The notes: generated from the letters alone by a model not told the origin. A stretch of 53,725 nt of DNA from Bacilli bacterium (GCA_017625395.1 JAGALD010000018.1:1-53725), one strand, 5' to 3'. Positions 25,789 to 34,235 are shown, counted from the stretch's first letter. Translations and numbers: made by a program.

Positions 25789-26004
25789 ATGATTAAAGGT
25801 TTAATGAGAACAACAATACGAATTGATAATAATTTAAAAACAAGAATAGAATTATTAGCAGTAAAAAATAATATGAGTTTTAATAAAATGATTAATTATA
25901 TAATCAGTTTGGGTTATCAAACTTATATAGATAAATTTGATAAGTATTATGAAGAACAAGATAATAATATTAGAAAAGAGGTAAAAAATGAAAACAAAGA
26001 TTAA
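25789..26004 (+). CDS. Ribbon-helix-helix DNA-binding protein (71 aa), oriT accessory candidate
   Basis: MRTTIRIDNNLKTRIELLAV and NNMSFNKMINYIISLG form the ribbon-helix-helix fold of MobC/Arc-type proteins, which bind oriT as dimers and help the relaxase. A strong ribosome site (GGAGGAAAT) precedes the ATG at 25789; a start at the second Met (25804) is possible. Sits directly downstream of the repeat cluster. The stop overlaps the next small gene. Confidence 0.8.
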   Translation: MIKGLMRTTIRIDNNLKTRIELLAVKNNMSFNKMINYIISLGYQTYIDKFDKYYEEQDNNIRKEVKNENKD

Positions 26005-26143
26005 AAAAATTGCACAAGAAATAATAGGAAAAAAAGTTATAAAGGAAGAACCAAAGAAAGATGAAAATAAAAGTGAACCACTTTATTATTTTATAAAAAT
26101 AACTGATGATGAAGTTAAGTTAATTCCATTTAAACTTTTATAA
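25988..26143 (+). CDS. Small basic protein (51 aa)
   Basis: A short protein starting MKTKIKKIAQEIIGKKV, with GAGGT ahead of its ATG and overlap with the previous gene. The ending YFIKITDDEVKLIPFKLL is strand-like. No family. Coupled between two RHH genes, so likely an accessory mobilisation factor. Confidence 0.55.
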   Translation: MKTKIKKIAQEIIGKKVIKEEPKKDENKSEPLYYFIKITDDEVKLIPFKLL

Positions 26144-26149
26144 TAGTTT

Positions 26150-26482
26150 ATGAAAAAGATAACCGTAAGAGTAGATGATTACATTTACGATAGAATTAAA
26201 TTAGTGGCAAAAGAAAATCATATATCTGCCAATAAAGTAATTGGTAATATTTTAAAAAAAGTTGTAGAACAACCAAAAGAGATAAGTTATATAGAGGAAA
26301 TTCATAAGACTTTAATTAATATGGAAAATAAATTAATTAGTATATCAAAAAAACAAAAACTGCATTTTGATATATCATCATATCATTTTGCAAATCAAGG
26401 TTATCTATCAAATGCTGAACCTAGTGAAGATAAATGTTTAAATGAAATATTAAACAAAGATGTAAATAAGTTTAATGAGTAA
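26150..26482 (+). CDS. Ribbon-helix-helix protein with C-terminal extension (110 aa)
   Basis: MKKITVRVDDYIYDRIKLVA and NHISANKVIGNILKKVVEQ form a second RHH domain. The following 60 residues are helical and charged, probably for dimer or relaxase contact. The start codon sits 6 bp past the preceding stop, without a strong ribosome site, so coupling is likely. Its end overlaps the relaxase start, indicating partnership in relaxosome assembly. Confidence 0.75.
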   Translation: MKKITVRVDDYIYDRIKLVAKENHISANKVIGNILKKVVEQPKEISYIEEIHKTLINMENKLISISKKQKLHFDISSYHFANQGYLSNAEPSEDKCLNEILNKDVNKFNE

Positions 26483-27842
26483 AAAAAGTCCAAATGTAGT
26501 TTTTGCTTGCAAATATTTATTGTCATTAAATAGTATTGATAATAAGTTTCAATCATTAGGTTATAAAGAAGATAGAACAAAAGATGTAGATGAAATGATT
26601 GATTATTTTTCAAATGTAAAAAAAAATGTAGTTGGTATGTTTGAATATTATATGGGACATACAAGAGGAGAAAATGTTAATCTTGTTTTAGAAAATGGTC
26701 AATATGCAAATAAAAAAGATATAAAAAAAATAAAAGAAGATTATAAAAAATATATTGAGTCATCTAATTTGTGGAAAGGAATAATTAGTTTTAAATCTGA
26801 TTATTTAAACTACAATATTTCAATAAAAGATTTAGAACAAAAGATGGCTAAAGAGATAATGCCACAATTTTTAAAATATTGTGGATTTAAAGATGTAAAA
26901 AAAATGAGTTATGTTTTTTCAGTTCATACAAATAAAAAGCATCCACATATACATTTAGCTTTCATAGAAAAACAACCCAATTATTTATATTGTGATAAGA
27001 AAGTAAATTATAGGAGACAGGGAAAAATAACAAAAGACGAGCAAAGATATTTAAAAAGATTAATCGAGTTATGTATTGAAAGAGAAAAAGTCTTTACTCC
27101 TTTGTTAAAGAGAACTAATGAAGATATTGATTATTTAAAATCATATTTTAATCCTAAAGAAAAAAACTTTATTCTTAAAGATATAAATGAAATAGAAATA
27201 GAAGAAAAAATTTTAAAGTTGGGTTGCAAATTAAAAGAATATAGAGAGTTAAATAATAATACATCATTAAAAATCAAATATAATTCGATTAAAAATAATG
27301 AATTGGGGAATGAAATAAAATCATTAACTAAAGAAATTAAATATTATTTGTTTAAAGATAGTGATTCGATTTTATATGCAAGTCAACATGACATTAATAA
27401 AGATTTAAAAAAAATAAATAGTTATTTTGATGAACTTAATGAAAATAACAACATAGAAGAATTAATACAAAAAAATAATATAGTAGAGAGAAAACAAAAC
27501 TATATTGATAGTTACATTTTTAATTCAATAGTAAATCATTCTTTATATAAATATAATAAAGTATATATGTATGTAAAAAATAAAAATCAATTAGATGTAA
27601 TTACTATTGAAGATTTAATACAAGAACTAGCATATCTAAATAATAATCATAACACAAGTGAAAGTGATAAAGAAAGAAGAAAGAAAGTATTAGATAATTA
27701 TTTTAAAGGAAATAGTAAGTCATCAAAATTTTATGCAAAAACTCAAATGGAAAAAGCATTAAAAAATATTAATTATGAAATGCAAAAATCAGCAGATAAG
27801 TTTAGCGAATTATTTAATTATGATAATAGCATTACAAAATGA
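26475..27842 (+). CDS. Conjugative relaxase, MobP/MobL type (455 aa)
   Basis: The relaxase nicks one strand at oriT and leads it into the recipient. The three-histidine metal motif is seen as HTNKKHPHIHLAFIE at about residues 151-165. The N-terminal 1-40 (SPNVVFACKYLLSLNSIDNK) and the FEYYMGHTR region match the MobP2/MobL group in Firmicutes; the nicking Tyr could be one of the tyrosines of FEYYMG but cannot be fixed here. The C-terminal half is Lys/Asn-rich and helical. Key parts are intact. Its start overlaps the RHH gene by 8 bases. Confidence 0.8.
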   Translation: MSKKSPNVVFACKYLLSLNSIDNKFQSLGYKEDRTKDVDEMIDYFSNVKKNVVGMFEYYMGHTRGENVNLVLENGQYANKKDIKKIKEDYKKYIESSNLWKGIISFKSDYLNYNISIKDLEQKMAKEIMPQFLKYCGFKDVKKMSYVFSVHTNKKHPHIHLAFIEKQPNYLYCDKKVNYRRQGKITKDEQRYLKRLIELCIEREKVFTPLLKRTNEDIDYLKSYFNPKEKNFILKDINEIEIEEKILKLGCKLKEYRELNNNTSLKIKYNSIKNNELGNEIKSLTKEIKYYLFKDSDSILYASQHDINKDLKKINSYFDELNENNNIEELIQKNNIVERKQNYIDSYIFNSIVNHSLYKYNKVYMYVKNKNQLDVITIEDLIQELAYLNNNHNTSESDKERRKKVLDNYFKGNSKSSKFYAKTQMEKALKNINYEMQKSADKFSELFNYDNSITK

Positions 27843-27853
27843 TCGGAGGAAGT

Positions 27854-27991
27854 ATGTTAAAAATATTTATAATAGCAATGATAGTTATATGTTGTTTGTT
27901 TTTATATTCGGCATGTGTAGTATCAGGAAGAATATCTCGTGAGGAGGAACAACAAAGTTATGTTAAAGAAAATAAGAAAAGCATGGATTAA
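27854..27991 (+). CDS. Small single-pass membrane protein (45 aa)
   Basis: One hydrophobic helix (IFIIAMIVICCLFLYSACVV) then a charged tail. CGGAGGAAG lies ahead of the ATG. The hydrophobic segment ends in SAC, so a lipoprotein cannot be ruled out. It overlaps the next small frame. No family. Confidence 0.5.
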   Translation: MLKIFIIAMIVICCLFLYSACVVSGRISREEEQQSYVKENKKSMD

Positions 27992-28112
27992 TTTTTGGGG
28001 AAATAGATATAGAATATATGAAAAAGATAAAGAAATATATAATGTATTAATTTACCATAAAAGAATGTATTTAACGAAAGTAGGTGAAAGAGATGAAGAA
28101 ATATCAAGTTGA
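27960..28112 (+). CDS. Small basic protein (50 aa)
   Basis: A basic peptide starting MLKKIRKAWINFWGNRYRIY, with GAGGAGGAAC ahead of the start inside the preceding gene, and an end that overlaps the next gene. No family; coupling on both sides supports expression. Confidence 0.5.
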   Translation: MLKKIRKAWINFWGNRYRIYEKDKEIYNVLIYHKRMYLTKVGERDEEISS

Positions 28113-28458
28113 AGTTGTAGAAAAATTAAGTAGAGTAGTAGAAGTTGAAGCTGAAGATTATCAAACGGCATTAGAAATTGTTTCAACAAAATATGCTGAC
28201 TCTGAAATTGTTTTGGATTATAACGATTTAGAAACAACGGATTATCATGAATACCCATCACCAAAGATAAAAGATAATTTTGAAATAGTTTTAGAGTTTG
28301 ATAAAGACGAAAAAAATATAGTGATCAGTTGTGATGATTCAACAGGTGTAAATTATAATTGTGTAGATTATGAAGATTTAACTATAGCATTACAAGACTA
28401 TATTGATAACTATATTGAATATGAGAAAGAAAACGATAAAGATGATTTGGAAAGGTAG
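28093..28458 (+). CDS. DpnD/PcfM-family protein (121 aa)
   Basis: The N-terminal 50 residues (KKYQVEVVEKLSRVVEVEAE, DYQTALEIVSTKYADSEIVL) fit the DpnD/PcfM family, small proteins commonly encoded beside conjugation genes. The rest is acidic and strand-rich. The start is placed at 28093 as AGGTG lies 6 bp upstream; a GTG at 28084 is a second choice. It ends KDDLER, the shared ICE tail. The role of the family is poorly known; presumed accessory to transfer. Confidence 0.65.
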   Translation: MKKYQVEVVEKLSRVVEVEAEDYQTALEIVSTKYADSEIVLDYNDLETTDYHEYPSPKIKDNFEIVLEFDKDEKNIVISCDDSTGVNYNCVDYEDLTIALQDYIDNYIEYEKENDKDDLER

Positions 28459-28465
28459 TGATAAA

Positions 28466-28738
28466 ATGGATTTTTCAAAATTGAATATAGAATTTTCTAA
28501 TATGCAAAATATGATTACAAAATACAATGAATTATTATTAGAAATAAAAAATAAAATTAAAAATAATTTCAAAGAAATAAGTAAATATGAAACTAAAATG
28601 AAAAATACAAAAAACAATTTAGAAAAAGAGTGTTATAAGATTTTAGTTATTTCGTTAAAAAATGAAACATTATTTTTAGAAAGTATTATAAAGGAAGAAG
28701 AAAAAAATGAATCAACCCCTACTAAAACAATACAATGA
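28466..28738 (+). CDS. Small coiled-coil protein (90 aa)
   Basis: Almost entirely helical and charged (NEFSNMQNMITKY region, then EISKYETKMKNTKNNLEKEC), with a heptad-like pattern. Ribosome site GGAAAGG lies within the preceding gene's Glu-Arg tail and stop. Its last codons overlap the next gene. No family recognised. Confidence 0.55.
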   Translation: MDFSKLNIEFSNMQNMITKYNELLLEIKNKIKNNFKEISKYETKMKNTKNNLEKECYKILVISLKNETLFLESIIKEEEKNESTPTKTIQ

Positions 28739-29093
28739 GAAAGAGATAGTTGAATTATTAAAAAATAATGTTCATTTAGTTTATGTAGATACTGGCTCTG
28801 AAGAAGTTGTAGCAAGATATGAAGATTTACCAGACATTATAGTTGATATAAATGATAAATTAGGATATGTTGTGGATTTGAAAGTTTATGATTATCAAAA
28901 TCCTTCATCAAATCCAATTCTTACGACTTTTGGTCCGTTTTTAAATAAATGTGATCCAAAAGTAAGAGAAGATATAATTGATAGATTAGTAAAGCTTCAA
29001 CAGGAAGAAGAATCTGTAAAAGACTATAAGGTTATAGATGAAGATATGTTAGAAGATGTCAGAAATTCATTAAATAATGAAATGGAAAGATAA
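28707..29093 (+). CDS. Unknown protein with the ER tail (128 aa)
   Basis: A mixed alpha/beta protein (LLKNNVHLVYVDTGSEEVVA, then DINDKLGYVVDLKVYDYQNP), soluble, acidic at the end. Ribosome site AAGGAAG is in the preceding gene. It ends LNNEMER-stop, and the codons for Met-Glu-Arg carry GGAAAGA that serves the coupling-protein gene starting three bases later. No family recognised; probably a transfer accessory protein. Confidence 0.6.
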   Translation: MNQPLLKQYNEKEIVELLKNNVHLVYVDTGSEEVVARYEDLPDIIVDINDKLGYVVDLKVYDYQNPSSNPILTTFGPFLNKCDPKVREDIIDRLVKLQQEEESVKDYKVIDEDMLEDVRNSLNNEMER

Positions 29094-29095
29094 CT

Positions 29096-31057
29096 ATGAC
29101 TGCATCTTACATAATTATTTTAGTTATAATATTTTTAATGATTATTTTTTTATACTTTATTGAACCATTAATTACTAAACAAAAAATTAAGAATAATAAT
29201 GAGCATGGTTCAGCACGATGGGCAACCACACAAGAAATAAAGAAGAATTTTAAAAAAGAAAATATTTCAAATATTAAACAAAGTGGTTTCCCAATTTATT
29301 ATTCAAAAGATAATAAAAAAGTATGGTTTGATACTTCGACACCACATTGGATATATTTAGGTTCAACAGGAAGTGGTAAGTCAGTTACTGCAGTAATTCC
29401 ACAATGTAGTTTTATTGCAACTGCAAAAGTTAAAAAAAGTGTATTTATTACTGATCCTAAAGGAGAAATATTTTCATTGACTAGTAAAATGTTTGAGGAT
29501 AATGGATATACAATTTTAACATTAGACTTTAGAAATCCAAGTTTATCAAATCATTTGAATATATTAGAACCAATTATAAGAGAATATGAATTATATTTTG
29601 AAAATGAAAGATTAAGTAACGAAGAACAAGATGATAATAAAAAAATGGAATACAAAAATAAATCAATTGAACATTTAGCAGAGTGTAATAAGCTAATAAG
29701 TTCATTATCTACATTGATAATGTCAGATAAGACTGCAAAAGAGGCATTTTGGAATAATAGTGCAAGTGATTTGTTATATGGAATTATTTCATTGTTTTTA
29801 GAAGATTATGCAGAAGGTAAAATAAAAAGAGAACAAATCACATTGACATCAATTAAAAAATTTCAAAATAGTTCAATGACTGAAAGTAATTTAAAAAAAT
29901 TACGAAAGTATATAGAGTCAAAAGAATATGGATTAAAAAGTAAAGATAAACTTATTCCAATTATATCAACTAGTGAAAATACATATAAATCAATTACTAG
30001 CATTTTTAACGAACGAATGACATTATTTGATGATATAAATGTAGAAAACATTACATCAAATTCAGATTTTGATTTTGATATATTGGGAAAGCAACCTACA
30101 GTACTATATTGTTGTATTCCTGATGAATCTAAAATATATTATGCTTTAGTCTCAATTGTTGTATCATTGATTTATAAAACTTTAGTTTTATTGTGTAATA
30201 ATCAACCTAATAAAAGATTACCTTACGATCTTGTTTTTTTATTAGACGAATTTGCTAATACTCCACCATTAGAGGATATAGAAACAATTGTAAGTGTAGC
30301 AAGAAGTAGGGGAATGTGGTTTCAATTCTTTTTACAAAGTTTTGCCCAATTAGATAATTTATATGGTAGAGAAGTAAGTCAAATAATTCAAGATAATTGT
30401 GGATTAGCATATTTAAAAACTAATACTCAATCAACTGCAGATGAAATAAGTAGAAGATTAGGTACTCGTGGAGTAGAGACATCATCATTAAATTACTCAA
30501 TGAGTTTTTTAAATAATAATGGAAGTAAAAGTACATCATTAATTAGTAGGAGTCTTTTAACTGCAGATGAAATAAAACAATTACATTATAAAACAATAAT
30601 ATTTCCAACAATTGGTTATCCAATTATAAGAGATACGGTACTTTATAATAAATTTAGTTGTTATACCAAAGGATGTGTAAATAGAAAAGTACGACCACTA
30701 GAAAGATTAGTTAATACTTATTACACAGTAGAAAATATACAATTAGAAGAAAAAAAGAATAATGTAACTCCTAAAAAAATTGATAATCCAAAAGAAGAAT
30801 TAAATAAGAAAAAGTTAATTAACATAGTGGATGAAGTGATTAAGATATTTGGAAAAATAGATTTTGATGTAGAATATGAAAATGACAACGAAATAATGAA
30901 AGCTGTTATATATTTGGCACCACCTTTATCAACTAGTGATATAACTGGACTAGAAACATTAACTTCCAGTTTGAATTTTCATTATGATGCTATTTCTAGC
31001 AAAGAAAAAGTTAATCGAAAAAACAGAAATTCAAAAATAGAAATTTTTTTAAATTGA
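29096..31057 (+). CDS. virD4: VirD4/TraG-type coupling protein (653 aa)
   Basis: It hands the relaxase-DNA complex to the channel. The N-terminus has one membrane helix (TASYIIILVIIFLMIIFLYF). Walker A is GSTGSGKSVT at about residue 88, and ITDPKGEIF follows as in TraG. Walker B is LLDEFANTPPL at about 382, and the ARSRGMWFQFFLQSFAQL segment is typical. The C-terminal end is shorter than some relatives but intact. Ribosome site is embedded in the preceding gene's tail. Nucleotide binding residues are conserved, so it should be active. Confidence 0.92.
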   Translation: MTASYIIILVIIFLMIIFLYFIEPLITKQKIKNNNEHGSARWATTQEIKKNFKKENISNIKQSGFPIYYSKDNKKVWFDTSTPHWIYLGSTGSGKSVTAVIPQCSFIATAKVKKSVFITDPKGEIFSLTSKMFEDNGYTILTLDFRNPSLSNHLNILEPIIREYELYFENERLSNEEQDDNKKMEYKNKSIEHLAECNKLISSLSTLIMSDKTAKEAFWNNSASDLLYGIISLFLEDYAEGKIKREQITLTSIKKFQNSSMTESNLKKLRKYIESKEYGLKSKDKLIPIISTSENTYKSITSIFNERMTLFDDINVENITSNSDFDFDILGKQPTVLYCCIPDESKIYYALVSIVVSLIYKTLVLLCNNQPNKRLPYDLVFLLDEFANTPPLEDIETIVSVARSRGMWFQFFLQSFAQLDNLYGREVSQIIQDNCGLAYLKTNTQSTADEISRRLGTRGVETSSLNYSMSFLNNNGSKSTSLISRSLLTADEIKQLHYKTIIFPTIGYPIIRDTVLYNKFSCYTKGCVNRKVRPLERLVNTYYTVENIQLEEKKNNVTPKKIDNPKEELNKKKLINIVDEVIKIFGKIDFDVEYENDNEIMKAVIYLAPPLSTSDITGLETLTSSLNFHYDAISSKEKVNRKNRNSKIEIFLN

Positions 31058-31161
31058 TATAAAATAAGAAAATTTAAAATTCATGATATAATATAAAAAA
31101 ACAATTGTGAATTTTTAAACAAAAATTAGGAAAAAATTAAAGTATTTAATTTGAGTAGGAG

Positions 31162-31863
31162 ATGATATATATTAGTAAGGTAAAGTATGATGAGTGGTAT
31201 TTTTATGATAGTTGTAGAAAATTTATAAGAGAAATTGAATTTGTTTATAATTCATATATAAATAATATTAAAGATATATATGATACTCCATCAAATGAAG
31301 CATATAAATATGTAAATTATTTAGAACACAATTTACAGGAATTAGAATCTTTGTATCCTGACGATGCAGAGTTAGAAATTCAAGGTAAAGGACAAGAAAG
31401 ATATTATTTTGTATTAAATATGAAATATAGAAATTTAGCAATGTACATTAATTTGATTTATCATATGTTAGAACAATTTATAATGGGAATTTGTAAATTT
31501 CAACAAGAGTATCATACAGATGATCCTTATGTTAAAAATCTACCATTAGGGAGTTTTAATCAATGTATCAAAATGTTTGATGAATATGATTTTGAAATAA
31601 GAAAATTAAATATTTACGATAAGATAGATGAATTAAGACTTTTACAAAATGTTTTAAAACACTCAGAAGGAGAATCTAAAGAAAAGTTAATCGAAAAAAG
31701 ACCAGATTTATTTATAAAAAAGGATTCTATTTTTACTATGTATAAAAATACAATTATAGATGCTACTTTAAATATTTCTGAAGATGATTTAAAAGATTAT
31801 ATTGGAGCTATAAAAGAATTTTTATATTTATTTCCAGATAAATTAATACATAAATATAATTGA
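31162..31863 (+). CDS. Unknown helical protein, possible HEPN-like cargo (233 aa)
   Basis: All-helical and soluble. The segment IDELRLLQNVLKHSEGESKE resembles the Arg-to-His stretch of HEPN-type and Abi-like proteins (conserved Asn and Lys-His-x-Gly), a fold common in RNA-cutting toxins and defence systems. This is a pattern-level guess. The start is uncertain: the ATG at 31162 touches the ribosome site AGGAG, and an ATT at 31171 would have better spacing. It stands alone between a TATAAT (31087) and a terminator, immediately after the transfer genes, as ICE cargo often does. No antitoxin gene is adjacent. Confidence 0.5.
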   Translation: MIYISKVKYDEWYFYDSCRKFIREIEFVYNSYINNIKDIYDTPSNEAYKYVNYLEHNLQELESLYPDDAELEIQGKGQERYYFVLNMKYRNLAMYINLIYHMLEQFIMGICKFQQEYHTDDPYVKNLPLGSFNQCIKMFDEYDFEIRKLNIYDKIDELRLLQNVLKHSEGESKEKLIEKRPDLFIKKDSIFTMYKNTIIDATLNISEDDLKDYIGAIKEFLYLFPDKLIHKYN

Positions 31864-31878
31864 TAATAATTTAAAGAG

Positions 31879-31902
31879 TAGATAGAAATATCTATTTTTT
31901 TG
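31879..31902 (+). terminator. Terminator after the helical cargo gene
   Basis: TAGATA (31879-31884), GAAA loop, TATCTA (31889-31894), T run. Almost the same hairpin as at 37775. Confidence 0.8.
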
Positions 31903-31929
31903 TTTTAAAAATATAGAGGAGGAAAGATT

Positions 31930-32586
31930 ATGAAAAATAACAATGAAAAAGATAAAAAAAATCAATTAAAAAGAAAGGATGAAAATATGAAAAAAAGTAA
32001 TAAAAAAAAATTATTGGTATTTTTAGGAATAAGTATATTTACAGTTTTAGGAGGAACTTTAGCATATTTTACAACAAGTACAACATTTAAAAACATTTTT
32101 AATACTGCAAAGTATGAAACAAAAATTGTAGAAAGTTTTGTAAGTCCTGATAACTGGACTCCAGGTACAACAACTAAAAAAGAAATTAAAGTAACAAATG
32201 ATGGTACTATAGATATGGCAGTTCGTGCAAGTTATACTGAAAAATGGGTAAGTGATAATGGGAAAGAATTATCATTAAAAGATAATGAAGGTAATACTGC
32301 TTCAATAATTAATTTTAATACTGGATGGACTAAACATTCTGATGGTTATTACTATTATGGTTCAAAGGAAAATTTAACAAAATTAACACCAAAGGCAACA
32401 GCCAATTCATTTATTAGTGGTGTAACTTTTAACGAAAATATTAAAGCTACTTTATCAATGACAGAATCTGAAGATGGTAAAACAATTACATATACATCTA
32501 CTGGAGATGGATATGATAATGCAACATATACTTTGACAATAAGAATTGATACAATTCAATATGATCAAGCAGAAAATGTTTGGTAG
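31930..32586 (+). CDS. TasA/CalY-like SipW-dependent secreted protein (218 aa)
   Basis: The membrane segment KKLLVFLGISIFTVLGGTLAYF (shown to positions 27-48) followed by a TTFKNIFNTAKYETKI start is the signal type cut by SipW peptidase in TasA/CalY proteins. The rest is strand-rich, as in fibre-forming matrix proteins. Two starts have ribosome sites: ATG 31930 (GGAGGAAAG) and ATG 31987 (GAAAGGATG); the longer has an extra basic N-tail. It lies just before the SipW gene, separated by a hairpin at 32595 that may adjust peptidase dosage. Possible role in biofilm or mating-cell contact, inferred from the family. Confidence 0.7.
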   Translation: MKNNNEKDKKNQLKRKDENMKKSNKKKLLVFLGISIFTVLGGTLAYFTTSTTFKNIFNTAKYETKIVESFVSPDNWTPGTTTKKEIKVTNDGTIDMAVRASYTEKWVSDNGKELSLKDNEGNTASIINFNTGWTKHSDGYYYYGSKENLTKLTPKATANSFISGVTFNENIKATLSMTESEDGKTITYTSTGDGYDNATYTLTIRIDTIQYDQAENVW

Positions 32587-32594
32587 AAAAAGAA

Positions 32595-32624
32595 AAGAAC
32601 TAGGGGATTCTTTCTCTAGTTCTT
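32595..32624 (+). terminator. Hairpin between the TasA-like gene and sipW
   Basis: AAGAACTAG (32595-32603) and CTAGTTCTT (32616-32624), followed by a moderately T-rich stretch. Probably partial termination, letting some transcription reach the peptidase. Confidence 0.65.
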
Positions 32625-32646
32625 ATTATTTATGAAAGGAGATTTT

Positions 32647-33141
32647 ATGTTAATAAAAATAAAAAATTTTATTTTTAGTATTTTATATATTTTAGTTATA
32701 ATATATCTTCTTATTTTTGTTCCATCGTTATGGGGACAAAAACCATTAGTTGTTATTTCAGGTAGTATGGAACCGACACTAAAAGTTGGTGGTTTATTAT
32801 ATTATCATGAGGAAGAATTAGATAACTTTAAGAAAGATGATATTTTAGTTTATAAAGCAAGAAATCATATAATATCTCATAGAGTTGTTGATAAATTAGA
32901 TGATGGATTTATTACTAAAGGAGACGCAAATAAAAGTTATGATTCAGATATGATAGAAAATTCAAGAGTATTAGGTAAGGGTACAAATTGGTGCATACCA
33001 TATTTAGGATTATATGCAGATTTTATATATACTCATAAATATTTACTTTTCATATCAATAGCAATACTTTTAGTAGATTTATGTTATGACTATTATATTA
33101 CTCATAAAAAGAAAGAAGGTACTGCTTATGAAAAAGACTAG
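32647..33141 (+). CDS. sipW: Signal peptidase I of SipW type (164 aa)
   Basis: A membrane helix (ILYILVIIYLLIFVPSL) precedes the catalytic Ser in SGSMEPT (Ser40), then SHRVV (His78). The Ser-His dyad instead of Ser-Lys marks the SipW/archaeal type, which processes TasA-like proteins. A second membrane segment lies near the C-terminus (LLFISIAILLVDLCYDYYI). The start at 32647 follows AAAGGAG. The genes for its probable substrates flank it on both sides, so this looks like a self-contained export-and-processing unit carried by the ICE. Confidence 0.88.
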   Translation: MLIKIKNFIFSILYILVIIYLLIFVPSLWGQKPLVVISGSMEPTLKVGGLLYYHEEELDNFKKDDILVYKARNHIISHRVVDKLDDGFITKGDANKSYDSDMIENSRVLGKGTNWCIPYLGLYADFIYTHKYLLFISIAILLVDLCYDYYITHKKKEGTAYEKD

Positions 33142-34150
33142 TTTAATTATAGGTTTAATTATAGGATTATTTTGTACCTTAAATAATACATTAGCATATT
33201 ACAATACTAATAGTAATTTAACAAATAATTTTTATACTAAAAAATATAATCTTAATATTAATGGTAATGGTGGAGCTTTTAGTAATAGTTCTATTATTGT
33301 AAAAAATAATAAAGCCACATTACCAACTCCATCAAAATATGGTTATGATTTTATAGGTTATAAAGATAATAATAATGTAAGTTATACTACAAATATAAAT
33401 AATGTAGATGATATAAATAATAAAAATTTATCTGCTACTTGGAATGCTATTACTTATTCTATAAACTACAATTTAGATGGTGGAACTGCTAATACTATTA
33501 CAAACTACACAGTAGAAAATACAATTACTCTACCAACTCCAACAAAAACTGGTTACACTTTTACAGGATGGACAGGTACAGGATTAAATACGCCAACAAA
33601 AAATGTAACTATTAGTAATAATGTCGGTAATCGTAGTTATACGGCAAATTGGTCTAAAAATTATTATATAGTTAATTATTATGTTAATGGTAATTTATGG
33701 ACTCAAAGAAGCGTCGGTTATAATGATAATATAGAAAATCTTAATGCTCAATCACTATTAGATGTTTATCATAAATTTCATGGATGGAGTGGTTGGGTAG
33801 ATAAAATGCCTAATTATGATGTTAATTTATATGCAAACATAACTGAATCTTATTGTGCTTTAATAACTGGTCATGGTCAATATGGCAATGCCACTGCATT
33901 ATTAAATGTATTTAAGTCTGCAGGTTGGTCTGGTACAGTTGTTGAATCTCCAAATTATCCAGGAAATTATCAAGTTGTTACTGATTATAATTTAACAAGG
34001 GCACAAGCTGAAATACAAAAAAATTACATAGCAGAACATACTAATTATAGAAATTATAATTATCCGTATTTGTACTGGGTAGCAGTAGATTGTACAAATG
34101 GAATTGGTGCAGAATGGACTAGAAGTGTTGGACAAAAAAACTTTAATTAG
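33128..34150 (+). CDS. Secreted InlB-repeat protein, probable SipW substrate (340 aa)
   Basis: The N-terminus (TSLIIGLIIGLFCTLNNTLAYY, positions 3-24 in part) is a signal segment, and LTNNFYTKKYNLNI after it resembles the TasA-like one (KNIFNTAKYETKI), so SipW probably cuts it. InlB-type repeats follow (LPTPSKYGYDFIGY, LPTPTKTGYTFTGWTG), then a domain of about 130 residues with TGHGQYGNATALLNVFKSAG. There is no LPXTG anchor. AGAAGG precedes the start, and it overlaps the sipW end. Likely surface matrix or adhesin partner. Function inferred from context. Confidence 0.7.
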   Translation: MKKTSLIIGLIIGLFCTLNNTLAYYNTNSNLTNNFYTKKYNLNINGNGGAFSNSSIIVKNNKATLPTPSKYGYDFIGYKDNNNVSYTTNINNVDDINNKNLSATWNAITYSINYNLDGGTANTITNYTVENTITLPTPTKTGYTFTGWTGTGLNTPTKNVTISNNVGNRSYTANWSKNYYIVNYYVNGNLWTQRSVGYNDNIENLNAQSLLDVYHKFHGWSGWVDKMPNYDVNLYANITESYCALITGHGQYGNATALLNVFKSAGWSGTVVESPNYPGNYQVVTDYNLTRAQAEIQKNYIAEHTNYRNYNYPYLYWVAVDCTNGIGAEWTRSVGQKNFN

Positions 34151-34195
34151 GTAATAAAATCAATTTTTATGATAAAATATAAAGTAAATTAATTT

Positions 34196-34235
34196 CTAAA
34201 CCACAGGTCGAAATTCACAACTAAACCACAGGTCG
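34196..34235. repeat. Two 15-bp direct repeats in the promoter region of the first membrane XRE gene
   Basis: CTAAACCACAGGTCG at 34196-34210 and 34221-34235, 25 bp apart (about 2.4 helical turns). The second continues into GGTTTA, giving an inverted repeat TAAACC/GGTTTA. Likely operator sites for the regulator at 34289. Confidence 0.6.
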
